Assembly: GCA_049999765.1 (NCBI GenBank)
Contig: JBNGIQ010009481.1
Coordinates: forward strand, 600,235-664,234
DNA length: 64,000 nt
DNA from: Phaeoceros laevis
Taxonomy: Eukaryota > Anthocerotophyta > Anthocerotopsida > Notothyladales
Direction of reading: 5' to 3'
Shown here: one piece after another, positions 23,175-33,730 of the stretch
Layout of the letters: each line of letters begins with the position of its first letter
Numbering within the stretch: position 1 is the first letter of the stretch
Notes under the pieces: model-generated
The model's database searches: none
Seen by the model: only the letters and a program-made list of their open reading frames with translations
What the model was told of the DNA's origin: nothing
Program-made: the position numbers and the translations under genes

Positions 23175-23517
23175 AAGCCGGTTGGCCCGGTTTTCATGCT
23201 GATTGAATTTGGTGGCTCATCCGGTCGAGAACGCTCTTGTGCGGTAAAAAGTAGCCCTAGTGATTGGGTCACTCTGGGTGCAGGGCTAAGATTACTTCTG
23301 GGTACGGCGGTTGCCATGGTGCTTTACTGCCGGTTGCTTGTCCTCGGACACCCTTGGTGAATATCGTCAAAACATGGGATCGGGAACGGAAAGCCAGTTA
23401 CACAACAGTAGACTAGTCTCACCTCTGAAGTGGTGTCCCATGTGATTTGAGAGGGTGATTTGGACAGGCTCGCAAAGATTGAGGGCCCCAGACACGCCCG
23501 TTTGGTCCCAGATGGGG

Positions 23518-24443
23518 AGTCGGGACTCGGGAGTCGTTTGGCCTCAATTAGACTAGCCTCGATTATCGACGAGAGGGGATTCCAGATTCGCTCTGGACTC
23601 CTGGCCAGCCAGCTCATCCTGATGTGACTGCTACCTGAGCTTTGTTTTCAGCCAAAACCGAGGACTCGGGGAGCGGGCTGAACCGAACACAAAGCGATGG
23701 GACGCATACATAAAGTTGGGTGGTCTTATTTTATAAATACAAAAAAAACACAATTACATAACACACGGGGCCCATTAGCTCAGTTGGTTAGAGCGTCGTG
23801 CTAATAACGCGAAGGTCGCAGGTTCGAAACCTGCATGGGCCAGAACTGGTAATAGAGTTCAGATTTTTAAATGTGGTGCGTGGGGTATAAACACCAAACT
23901 GCATAGGCCCCTTTCACCCGATCGCCTTCAACGACGCCTTGTGGTTTCCTTGAAGAAGATGGACAATATGCTGTATACGTAATGGGGTTGATCGCCGACG
24001 AACAAGGCGAGAAAATGATGAGCTTCGCACCATAGTGCCAGTAAGATGTGTAGCATATTGCCCCTTCAAGGGGTTATTACCTTTGTTTGATAAGGAAAGA
24101 ACCCGCCGAAGATGTAAAAGGAGTGCGGCTCGTGAGACGCTTATTATTATGAAGGTTTGTAGTAACTTTGTACGCCTTAGCACAAGCAAGGTGGCGGCAA
24201 TTGCGGGCCGGAGCCAGCGGGTAATACAGCAGAATTGTATGACGGTACGACCATTCGGGTTCCCCCTGCACCCCTGCACTACAGCCATTAGTCTAGTTAT
24301 AGCTTTATAGCTCATTCGTTTCTGCGGAGCGATAGTGCACCCGTATTTTTACTCGTTCGATCGTCATCCCCAGTGTTCAGCAATAAACACACACCCCCCC
24401 TGGTGCCCATGAAAAAACTGCCAAGAACTGACGTATCCAACTC
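23518..24443. repeat. Duplicated ~0.93-kb cassette, copy 1 (carries tRNA-Ile)
   Basis: Closely similar along its length to 33731-34665, with small indels and substitutions; it contains the intact tRNA-Ile gene. A minus-strand frame is open through much of both copies, but a 4-bp length difference near 24185/34400 shifts the frame, so I do not call it coding. Confidence 0.85.
23769..23842 (+). tRNA. tRNA-Ile (anticodon AAU)
   Basis: 74-nt cloverleaf including the discriminator A. The acceptor stem GGCCCAT pairs with ATGGGCC, the D arm is GCTCAGTTGGTTAGAGC, the anticodon loop is CTAATAA with anticodon AAT, and the T arm is CAGGTTCGAAACCTG. Nearly identical to nuclear tRNA-Ile genes of plants as I remember them. 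Confidence 0.96.
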
Positions 24444-24793
24444 GTTTGTCTCCCAAGGTGCTAGCGATCTGTTCCACTATGACAGGCTTTGCGTATTTCA
24501 CTGCCATGGACACTATTGCCAAGGAAGTTTTTTACGCTTGCTCCCTTTTTGTTGATTGGCTTTATGAAGGGTTGGTGCCGAACGAATCAAGTCATCTGCA
24601 AAGCCTATGTTACTTACAGAGCATGATTTTCCCTTTCTACAACTCAGAGTCTCAAACTCCACGGGGATTAAAAAAAAGAGTAGGGCAAGCAAAAGTAACA
24701 TGGTCAGCCAAAACGATTTCTTCCCAGAAAAGTCTTGCTTCCTTGTGCTTGAGATGTTCCTGGTGCCGACCTGAATGCGCTGTGTGATTTCAG

Positions 24794-25118
24794 CCGAAGC
24801 AAATCAGTGAGATCAAGGACTTCCTCCTGACAGCGCGCCGAAAGGACGCGCGGTCAGTGAAGATCATGAGAAGTAAGGATGTTGTGAAGTTTAAAGTGCG
24901 GTGCAAGAAGTACCTCTACACCCTCTGCGTGTTTGACACAGACAAGGCTGACAAGTTGAAGCAGTCTCTACCTCCAGGTGCGCTAAGAGAGTGTGTTGTT
25001 GACTTGAAATTCATATTAGGGTTGAAGTTGGGAAGCTGAGTCCATTTTGAACGATCAAGTGCTAAACAGAGCCTGCCCCATTGCAGGTTTGACTGTTCAT
25101 GACGTCGGGAAAGTATGA
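24794..25118 (+). CDS. RPL38: Ribosomal protein eL38 (exons 2 and 3; initiator exon not certain)
   Basis: Cytosolic 60S ribosomal protein. Exon 24794-24977 begins right after an acceptor (GATTTCAG) with [19 protein letters not shown] and runs to KLKQSLPPG; exon 25087-25118 adds LTVHDVGKV and stop. The family protein starts M-PKQI, so the first exon probably supplies only the ATG. A candidate is ATG|GTCAGC at 24700-24702, which would give a 91-bp intron, but the donor is weak. Length (about 71 residues) and sequence fit eL38 closely. Confidence 0.88.
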
Positions 25119-26195
25119 ATTGGGAAACTTTATGAGGAAGCTGTCCAGATTGTTTGCTCCCATGCGGTAATTTGTTCTCCGCTCGGAATCTGGATTCGAC
25201 AGGGTTTTTGTGAATCCCGTCGGTCTCGGTTGCAAAAAGATGGGTCCAGAACAGCTGCATGATGTTCAGTAGGTCCGGTATGGTCGACGTCGGTAGCTGG
25301 AACCTGGCCCTGCGGATTCACGCTCCTCTTGTAACACTTTTTGATACTTATCTCAACGCAACTTCAAGCCCCCTACTACCCTCCATGTTTTTGGCTGTGC
25401 TTCTTAGCTCCGCGTTGCCCAAAGGATCCTCGCAGATTACTCGGGACAGTTTTGCCTTTAGCAGCATGCAATGTTGGTGTCCTCGTAATTTCCGGTTTTT
25501 TGGATGGGGCATTGTGGGGCTTGTCCATGATGTCAGCATGTCTCGGCTCGGGTCTCTGGTCCGCCCCTAAGGTCACCGAGTCTTGTTGTTCGGTGCAACG
25601 GTGATGCCAAGTGCCAATCCGCCCCAATATCGTTTTCCTTTCGATTGCTAAATGGGCACGATTTGGATGCCTACCATGGCTTCTCAATGCTACCGCCCTC
25701 AATATGGGATTTCCACAATTAGGAGGGCAAGTCACCGATAGTGTCTCTGGAACGGTGGGAGTTGGCACTGTGCCACACAGCATGTCACTGATACTAGAAT
25801 GAGGGATGAAGCGAGACCTACCGTAGCCTCGAGCTTGGCCAGGTAGACAGTTGGAATTTCAGCATGACGTGCCCTGCCTATACTACAGGTTCGTGCCTCG
25901 CGAAGGGTGACAGAGGTGATCACTTCCTCACTTGAAGAAGGCGAAGCAGCTATACTAATGCCTGCTGGCAGTTTAGCGGGTTTCCTGCGCGTTTGACAAA
26001 TTGACAGGACGGTGTACCGGTCTTCTGGTAACTCATTCTTTGATTTGGTTCGTCTAACACTACTATATGATGCTTGCCCGGATGTTCTCGCACTGCTACT
26101 TCACTGGCTCCTATAGCCTGCAGACTACATGGATATGTCCCAACACCATCATGGATAGTCTATAGCCACTGGCTCATGCATCCTGCAGACTATCA
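25119..26195. other. Intergenic region after eL38
   Basis: About 1.1 kb. Short overlapping ORFs occur on both strands, but none resembles a family I know and none has splice-consistent extensions. Confidence 0.4.
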
Positions 26196-26620
26196 GTGTT
26201 GGGGGGCTGCGAATCAGCTTGTGTTGGCGAGCTGGTTTGGTTGCACGACAGATATTTAATACACCGTGACATTACGTGGAGGAATGTCTTGAAGCACAGT
26301 AATGATCAGAACTGGGTTATCATCGATCTCGACGAGGCAACTGTCAGTCCATCTGATGAGGAAGCCCATAGACTGTGTGTGTTCCGCTTGTCATGCTCCA
26401 GAGATAGGGAAGGGCCGTGATGACAACAGCGTGGATGTATGGGCCATGCCGGATCTTATCGGCAGCACCACGGCTGATCCTCTATCAAAAGGTCTGAAGG
26501 AGTTAATGAATGAGTGTTCGCAGGAGCTGACAAGAGGTCAATGGCTGTCAAGTGCCTGCAGAAGTTACAGGCTTGTCAGCAAGCATATGTTGCTGTGGAC
26601 TTGGATTAGGCTTAGTCATA
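26196..26620 (+). pseudogene. Protein-kinase-like relic, frameshifted
   Basis: One frame reads LIHRDITWRNVLKH and WVIIDLDEA, matching the catalytic loop (HRD...N) and a DFG-position motif (DLD) of kinase-like proteins. The continuation, ACHAPEIGKGRDDNSVDVWA (the APE and DxW region), is in another frame, so a frameshift near 26380 breaks the gene. The N-lobe is not visible upstream. This HRDIxWxNVL form is unlike receptor kinases. Probably non-functional. From 26621 to 26848 nothing further is seen. Confidence 0.6.
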
Positions 26621-26848
26621 GTCTATACACCTCCCACCATGACCTTGATCACTTTTCTTATCTCTTGTAGATAGCAGTGCCCTCGTCTTGGGGCCCTCTT
26701 TGAGGCTCTTTTTCTTCGGTGTGCTACAATTCTTGAGCTGAAGCCCCTTGTACAACAAAACAGAAGCCACATAGAGGGAGCACTTGCTTTCTCCCAAGCT
26801 TTATTTCCTTGGTAAAAAGAATTGAAGGGGTAAGATTGCAGTGAAGGA

Positions 26849-28001
26849 CTACTCCTCCAACTCGTCGAAGTCCAACCCTGGGATGTACAAGAGGTTCACA
26901 TCAAAAATCACAGGGCTGTTTGGTGCTACTCTTGGACGTCCGGCAGCAGCAGATAAGCCCTTGGGATATGCCAGCTGCGCAGTGCAACCACGTCTGGGAT
27001 CAGTACAAGCTGTATCAATACACGAGAATCCATCAAGGCAGCGCCTCGTTTTACGCTGCGCTATGCTGCCTCCTGCACTGACCTGTCCAGGAATGTAAAG
27101 ACGCCGTACTCCACCCACTTTCATGGTCAGCAGACCCTCGTCCAATCCTTTGATCACCTGTCAAGACAGTGAAATGGAGCTTAGCTCGCCAGGTATTATT
27201 GGCAGAGTGAACCTCATCTTGTTTCATGTGTTTTGACAACAAGTACCTGACCAGCTCCAACTCGGAAAATGTATGGTGATCCCTTCTCCAAAGAGCTGCC
27301 AGAAACAGGAGACGGTTACCTTCGGTGGCCACTCGGGGTGAAACCCACAAAACACGGCGCATGTATCCTACGGACCAGCATGTATGTGTCTCTTTGGCTC
27401 CTCACCTATCGAAAACTTTTCCGGATGGCACCATAGCTACATAGTTCGCGGTAACCTGGTGTCACATTGATCATGAGACATACGGTAAACAGGAATTCCA
27501 TTCGTGTAAGTACTGAACCATGGTAAGAATGCAGCCAGTACCTGAAAGCCAACAGGAGGTGAAGGTCCGTTCCCAACCGTGATATCCTTGTATTGCAGAC
27601 CAGAGCTGGTAGTTGTAATAGGAATCTGGTTGCAGAGAACGGCACTCAGTGAAATGGAGGGTCGGCTGCTTCCTTCTTTGAACACAGATAGGGGAAGACA
27701 AGCAAGAGCAGAAAAGGGAAGGCAGGGGAGCTCACCATACATTTTCAAGCTCCTTTTCACACTCGGGATCGCAGATTTTGGCCCCCTCGGACTCTGGGAG
27801 CGCAGCAGCATGAGATTCCTTCACGGCTAGGCTCTGCGCAGCCAGGAGAGCCACCACGGCCAAAGCATCCCTGCGCGTCATCAACCTGGTAGTGGAGTCT
27901 TTCTCCACGCTGACGGAGCGCTGCTCACACAATGAGCATTGTGTTGCAACGAATTTGGCGCGAGGTGCACCATGTCGTTTCAACGACGGCTGCTGCAGCA
28001 T
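26849..28001 (-). CDS. FKBP-type peptidyl-prolyl isomerase, thylakoid lumen (six exons)
   Basis: Minus-strand exons: 27741-28001, 27542-27625, 27406-27455, 27247-27295, 27083-27157, 26849-26974, totalling 645 nt and 214 residues, all GT-AG and in phase. The N-terminus is a bipartite targeting sequence: a transit peptide, then a twin-arginine motif (TRRDALAVVALLAAQSLAV, RR at 43-44) ending in AHAA-like residues, which indicates Tat import into the thylakoid lumen. The FKBP domain reads SGLQYKDITVGNGPSPPVGF, VTANYVAMVPSGKVFDSSLE, VIKGLDEGLLTMKVGGVRRL and ends SPVIFDVNLLYIPGLDFDEL. The tail GRPRVAPNSPVIFDV is typical of the FKBP16 group of plant lumenal immunophilins. Several active-site aromatics of FKBP12 are not conserved, as in many lumenal members, so isomerase activity is not assured. 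Confidence 0.92.
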
Positions 28002-28481
28002 TGGCAGGCATGTCTACCTGCTGCTACGGGTGTCAGAATTTTTGAGAATCCGAGGCCGAAGCGAGATGTCGAAAGCTTCGACTGTTGGATAGGCGACACC
28101 TGCACCTCTTGACGCTCCACAGCAGTCTGCTACAGTATCCGCGTGAAACGAATTATCCAAATTTCAGTATGGTTTCCTCGGATGGGGATAAAACCACAGA
28201 CGGAAGAACGAGCAAGGAAAATGCTAATCACTTCACGTAGTCTGGCTGTATGGCTTTCTGCTGCTTACGCTCGAACGGTTTGAAGGCCTCCTGGCCATTC
28301 TCCTCGCAATTCCAAGTTCCTCGGCTCCGCAACCCAAACTGGCTTCCTCTGCTCTTCACGTCCCCAGCAGGTCTTGTCGTGGACCGGAGGGCGTTGGGAT
28401 TGAAATTCAGACTAGACTGGGCTCCCGTGACATCCAGTCGTGTCCACCAGAAATGCAGTAGGAGGCGCCTGCCAGTTCCCG

Positions 28482-31184
28482 ATGCGAGCAGTAATTCTTC
28501 CGCAAGCCGCCCTGCCCTGCTGGGCACAACCTTGCAATCCTTGTCCTCTGATCTGTGATGGAGCTGCTTCCTCTTGGAGCTGTAGGACAACTTGCGCAGC
28601 CGCAATGCCCGCAGTCCTGCAGCCCGGAAGTTCCCGAGGTCGCAATGCCCGTCTTCAAGGGCAGCAGCAGGTAGCAGCAGCCGCAGCCCTCCAGCTCCAG
28701 CTGGCTGCTCTCAGTGGTGTGGAAAGACTATGTGAAGCAGGAAGAGTGGAGAGAGCACTCGATGCTTTTCTCCGCATGAACCAGGAGGGCCTTGTTCCTT
28801 CAGTGCAGACATTAGACTCTTTCTTACAAGCGTGCGGTAAGACGAAAGCGCTATCGGAGGCCAAACAAGTGCATGCCATCATTATTGAGAGTGGGCTGGA
28901 GTCAAACAGGCTCCTGGCTGAGTCTCTCATAAGCACACTAGTTAGATGTGGTAGCCTCGGAGATGCTCTCGAGGTGTTTCGCAGATTACAGAAACCAACT
29001 GTGTTTTCCTGGACGGCCCTCATTTCAGGGTACACCAAGTCTGGAAAAGGTCAGGAGGCTCTGGGATTGTACCAGCAGATGCTACTGAATGGCGTGAATC
29101 CCAATACGTACACCTTTGTCAGTGTGCTCAAAGCTTGTGGAAGCTTGGGAGACCTGGAGGAGGGAAAGCAGATCCACACCCAAGCTATAAGAGATGGCTG
29201 TGATTTTGATTTGTTTGTTGGCACGGCTCTGGTTGACATGTATTCTAGGTGCGGGAGCATGGAAGATGCATGGCGTGTCTTTCGCTCATTGCCCCATCAT
29301 GATGTGACATTGTGGACAGCAATGATGTCAGGATATGTTCAGCAGGACCAAGGTGAAAAGGCTTTGCAGATGTACGATCAGATGCACTCTGCAGGTGCAA
29401 GACCTGATGCTTGGACTTTTGCCAGCATACTGAAGGCATGTTCGAGTCTTGCAGGCAAGGAAGAAACCGTGCTAGTAGAAGGGCAGCCCGTTAAACAGAA
29501 GTCACTCTCCATGGGGAAGGTATTGCATGCTGAAGCCTCACGAACGGGCCTTGATGCCGGTGCATTTTTTATGGATAGTTTGTTGTATATGTATGCAAAG
29601 TGTGGGAGTATGGTGGATGCCCGACGAGTTTTTGGCACATTGTCTCAGTCGAATGTGGTGTCATGGACAGCGATGATTGGTGGTTATGCAGGTCAGAGTG
29701 AAATGGTTTTGGAAATTTATACTGGAATGCAGGCGGCAGGTGTTACTCCAGACCCTCAGATCTTGGTCAGTGTCCTAAAAGAATGTGCAAAACTTGCAGC
29801 CAGTGAAGAGAGCACGTCTGTAAATAGCCAACCGATCAAAGTAAAGGCGTTGCAAATTGGGAAAGAAATGCATGTTGAGGCTGTTCACAGAGGCTATCAA
29901 CCAGATCTGTTCCTTGGAAACACCCTTATGCACATGTATGCAGCTTGTGGAAGCATCCAGGATGCTCGTGATATCTTTGACAGATTGGTCGAGGATGATG
30001 TGGTTTCTTGGAATGTGCTGATTGCTGCCTATGCTAACCAGGAAACGGGAGAAAGGGCTTTGCAGTTGTATGAGCAGATGCAACAGGCAGGCACAGACCC
30101 AGATATTTGGACGTTTGTCAGCGTGCTGAAGGCATGTTGCAGCCTCTCAGGATTGGAGCAAAGTGTTGTTGTGGATGGACTTCCAGTCAAACCGGAGTTA
30201 CTGGGGATGGGTAGAGCGATGCACGCTGAAGTTGTTCGCAGGGGTTTCAAATCAGATGTATTCATCTGCAATGCCCTTGTCAGTATGTATTCCAGATGCG
30301 GGAGCAGTCTGGATGCAGAGGTTGTATTCAAGAACATGGCTGTACGCAATGTTGTGTCTTGGAGTGCAATGATTGCAGGTTATGCACAGCATGAAAAAGG
30401 AGAGAAAGCCCTCAAGCTGTACGCTCAGATGCAAGAAGAAGGTATCCGTCCAGATGAAGGAGCATATCTGAGTATCCTGAAGGCTTGCAGCGCCATGGGA
30501 GCCCTGGATGTCTGCGTCCATATCCACCAGAGTATCTCGGATAGTGGGCAAAACCGTTGGAGTTGTAGAATGACAACTGCTCTCCTTGATGCATACAGTA
30601 AATGTGGAAGCATGTTTAACGCACAGAAGTTGTTTGATGCACTGCCCAAGCCTGACGTGGTATCATGTACTGCCCTAATTGCAGGATATGCTCGACAAGG
30701 AGACCATTTGATGAGTGTTGATTGTTTCGAAAATATGGAGAGGGTAGGCATTGAACCGAATGGGGTCACATTCGTCTCTGTTCTTCATGCCTGTAGTCAT
30801 GCTGGGATGGTGGATAGAGGCGTCAGGTACTTCGAATGCATGACAAAAGTTTATGGCATCACTCCAACAGTTGAGCATTATGCTTGTATGGTTGATCTTT
30901 ATGGCCGATCAGGACTTATGGCGGAAGCAGCAGACATGATCCGTCATATGCCGATGCGACCCAATCTTGCCGTATGGTTGTCCCTACTTAGTGCCTGCCG
31001 AAAGCATGGGAACATAGACTTGGCCAGACGTGCATTCGAGCAGGCCATCCTTGAATATCCTACGCACTGGTCAGCGTACCTGCTGATGTTAAATATCTAT
31101 GCAGACTATGGAAAGTGGGCTGAAGTGGAGGAGATTGAGGACCTGAGCATGCATGCAGGTTTGTGGAAGAAAGAAGACGGATAA
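28482..31184 (+). CDS. PLS-class PPR protein lacking a DYW domain (single exon)
   Basis: 900 residues from the ATG at 28482; the frame is open further upstream only from a GTG. The N-terminus is Ala/Gln/Cys-rich and could be a transit peptide. Long PLS repeats follow, with recurring MYAKCGSMVDARRVF and FSWTALISGYTKSGKGQEAL strings. The protein ends shortly after WAEVEEIEDLSMHAGLWKK, within the E-type region, without E2 or DYW. Proteins of this kind bind organellar RNA and may recruit a deaminase in trans, or the gene may have lost its 3' end: downstream DNA holds decayed PPR sequence. The 480 bp upstream (28002-28481) is shared as a divergent promoter region with the FKBP gene. Confidence 0.85.
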   Translation: MRAVILPQAALPCWAQPCNPCPLICDGAASSWSCRTTCAAAMPAVLQPGSSRGRNARLQGQQQVAAAAALQLQLAALSGVERLCEAGRVERALDAFLRMNQEGLVPSVQTLDSFLQACGKTKALSEAKQVHAIIIESGLESNRLLAESLISTLVRCGSLGDALEVFRRLQKPTVFSWTALISGYTKSGKGQEALGLYQQMLLNGVNPNTYTFVSVLKACGSLGDLEEGKQIHTQAIRDGCDFDLFVGTALVDMYSRCGSMEDAWRVFRSLPHHDVTLWTAMMSGYVQQDQGEKALQMYDQMHSAGARPDAWTFASILKACSSLAGKEETVLVEGQPVKQKSLSMGKVLHAEASRTGLDAGAFFMDSLLYMYAKCGSMVDARRVFGTLSQSNVVSWTAMIGGYAGQSEMVLEIYTGMQAAGVTPDPQILVSVLKECAKLAASEESTSVNSQPIKVKALQIGKEMHVEAVHRGYQPDLFLGNTLMHMYAACGSIQDARDIFDRLVEDDVVSWNVLIAAYANQETGERALQLYEQMQQAGTDPDIWTFVSVLKACCSLSGLEQSVVVDGLPVKPELLGMGRAMHAEVVRRGFKSDVFICNALVSMYSRCGSSLDAEVVFKNMAVRNVVSWSAMIAGYAQHEKGEKALKLYAQMQEEGIRPDEGAYLSILKACSAMGALDVCVHIHQSISDSGQNRWSCRMTTALLDAYSKCGSMFNAQKLFDALPKPDVVSCTALIAGYARQGDHLMSVDCFENMERVGIEPNGVTFVSVLHACSHAGMVDRGVRYFECMTKVYGITPTVEHYACMVDLYGRSGLMAEAADMIRHMPMRPNLAVWLSLLSACRKHGNIDLARRAFEQAILEYPTHWSAYLLMLNIYADYGKWAEVEEIEDLSMHAGLWKKEDG

Positions 31185-32880
31185 GCTGCAGAAGCAAAAC
31201 CGAGGGAAATACCCCACTTAAACGGGCTCAAGCTAGCATGCAGCTCCTCCCATGTGTGGCGGACCTTCGTGATTTGGCTAGCTGTGCACAGGAAGGCAAT
31301 GACAAGGAGGCTTTGCGGTTGTACTCAAAAATGCAAGAGGAGGGTGTTCTGCAAGATGAGGGTGTCCAGAACTTTGATAGTCCGGGTTTGACCTGTGGTC
31401 CCACGAACCTACCATTCACTTGGTAAATTGCTTCCCTAATCTCTAGTGCTCACGGGAGTGAGCTTAAATTGAAACTGCACGCGAAAGTGGACAGCATGAA
31501 GCTGGACAGCAAATTTGTGGTTTGTGTGGGCATTTGCAGGTGAAGACCCTGGCAAATGAGTTGCTTCCATTTTTGCGAGGGCGAAAATGTGTGACCTGGT
31601 AGGTACTGCTGCTGCTGCGTTCCTGGGCGTCCTGTCAGGCCTGCCTGGACTGCATGAATAACTGCATTAAGAGGACTGAGAAACATCTGGTCGCATGGTG
31701 AAGGAGAGATCTGATTCGATGGTGAGTATCTGTCTGGTGAATATGTTTGCACTATGTGTTGAGCTGGAAGGTACTCGCCTGGTTTCTGATATCATGACCC
31801 CAAATGATGTGTTGATATGAATAATGGTGATTACTAAGTATGCACATTAAGGAGTGATCCAAGAGGCTCTTGTTGTATGTGGACAGATGGAGGGGCGGGC
31901 TTCATTGTGGATAACGATGTTACTTTTGCTTGCTTTGTGGAGACGTGGGTAGGTACTGATACATTTCAGTAGGTAGGCAGCTCTATCCATAGATTTCCAT
32001 AAAAGGACTGGTGGATTACGTAATGTTGGACCATTGCCTAGAAGATGTACGGCCGGTTTTGATATCAGGCCTCATTTGGGCTGACCATGTTTCTTTGTCT
32101 GCCTTCTGAAGGTGTGTGCAAGCACTGGTGGCATATAGAAGATGTCGTGGCATAGAGCTGGAAGTTGTGCGCCGGGTTTTGACAGCATGGTCACAAAAAG
32201 TCATGGCAAGGACCGCTGCTGTTGTGCTCCTGGGAGTCCTGCCTGGTCATCCAGGGGTACGTGTTGTGACTTCAGTGGCTCCTAAGTTCCTTTTTTGAAG
32301 ATGAGCAGAACACATGAGGTACGTGTTATGGAGTATTAGTCTAAGATGCTGGTATGTGATGAGTATTTGTGTAGTATGTGCCGTCATACCGTCGAGATGA
32401 ACTTGTGAGTCAATGGTATCAGAGAGTGAAGGTCGCTTCCATGTTTCAGTCGTGCTTTGTTATGGATGAAGTTGGAAGTAGTTCCGGAAGGCTATGTGCT
32501 GTTTGGGTTGTATGAAGGAGTTTATCATGGTGCGTAGTGGGTGATGGTTTTGCAGGTCGCTTTAGAGAGTGCGAGGATCGTGCAGGAAAATTTTGCAAAC
32601 GCTCACTCTCGCAGGGAGAAAAAGAAACTGGTAGAGAGGCAGTGATTTCATATGAGACGTCGCGATTGCTGGGTAGTCACAGCTAGCATTGTGGTGGGCA
32701 TGTGCCTGGTAATTAAGTTGTGAATATGTGGTGAGCTGGGAATTGCGCGCCAGGTTTTGACAGNNNNNNNNNNTTGTGAATATGTGGTGAGCTGGGAATT
32801 GCGCGCCAGGTTTTGACAGTTTGGATACGAAGAATGTGGTCACATGGAGTGCCCTAATTGCTGGGTATTCATGGCTGGCA
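31185..32880 (+). pseudogene. Decayed PPR sequence
   Basis: Plus-strand fragments recognisable as PPR motifs: GNDKEALRLYSKMQEEGV near 31300, LKLHAKVDSMKLDSKFVV near 31475, and FDSLDTKNVVTWSALIAGYS at 32811-32870. Stops and frameshifts separate them. They look like the remains of one or more PLS-type PPR genes next to the intact one. Confidence 0.65.
32718..32819. repeat. 46-bp identical sequence on both sides of a 10-N gap
   Basis: 32718-32763 and 32774-32819 are identical and the gap at 32764-32773 lies between them. The overlap was most likely not merged in assembly, so the true locus may have a single copy. Confidence 0.8.
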
Positions 32881-33102
32881 TCATTTCATCTGAAGGCTTG
32901 GTAAGCACTAGTGCCTTGCAGAATGGTAGGCAGCTTCACTATATGGGTGCGTAGGGATGATGTTTTAGTTAGCGAATCAATCGGAAGGCTTGTACAAGCG
33001 CATGTGCTGTCAAGCAGGGCCGGCAGTTGTATTGTGGGGTCTCAATTGAGAACTGGTTAACTGGTCAGTCTTTGTGTTCAGTCTTTGTGTTCCTTGAGCT
33101 TC

Positions 33103-33332
33103 GGATGTAACATGTAATATGTAGCATGTAGCTTGCATGTAACTTGATGCATGTAGTAGGCGTGTAACCTCAAAGCATGAGGAGCATGAGGAGCATGAGG
33201 AGGCATGTAACCTCAAGCATGGAGGCATGTAACCTCAAGCATGGAGGAGGCATGTAACCTCAAGCATGGAGGCATGTAACCTCAAGCAAGGAGCAAGCAT
33301 GTAGCATGCATGTAACCTCAAGCATGAGCAGA
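33103..33332. repeat. Minisatellite with unit like GGAGGCATGTAACCTCAAGC
   Basis: About 230 bp of imperfect tandem copies of a roughly 22-bp unit, with GGAGCAT subrepeats. I see no coding function. The flanks from 33333 to 33730 show no gene. Confidence 0.8.
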
Positions 33333-33730
33333 CATGTATAGTGGACAACAAATGCTCTACCTCTGTCAAAATGTCCATCCACAGACCCTCGTGAGGACTG
33401 CCCGCGCCTGGTGGTGGTGGATGGATAGAGCAAAAGCCATTGGAGAGAAGGAAGTTTGAAGTGATTGACTGGGTACTTGCGTACCACACAAATGACATGC
33501 CACTCCTTCAAAATAGTTCCTATAACGAAAATAGCGGCATCTCGAAAATACTTAGGTAATTTCGAAAATAGTGGAAAGTAGCAACGATTAACAAATATCT
33601 GAAAATAGGGGAAGATAGCCGAAGATATCATAAGATCGCTATGTAACGTGTTACGTAAAAGTATGGGAGGCGCATTATTCTTCGGACTGGGTTCCTTTTT
33701 TCGCGGCCAGCTATCCGCACAGGCTTGTCC

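Noticed and set aside
22463-23317. Long minus-strand ORF (284 codons) antisense to the PPR-DYW gene
   Set aside because: It is a shadow of the PPR frame: no family resemblance, Ser-rich composition as expected of an antisense reading, and the sense frame is clearly conserved.
24180-24260. Resemblance to small-subunit rRNA (GCCAGCGGGTAATACAGC)
   Set aside because: Only a short string resembles the 530-loop; flanking sequence does not match rRNA helices.
23914-24315. Minus-strand ORFs open in both copies of the tRNA cassette (also 34131-34604)
   Set aside because: A 4-bp length difference between copies shifts the frame, so the protein sequences differ over a third of their length; no sign of coding constraint.
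33103-33332. CRISPR-like array
   Set aside because: Units are contiguous and imperfect with no unique spacers, and the genome is eukaryotic; it is a minisatellite.
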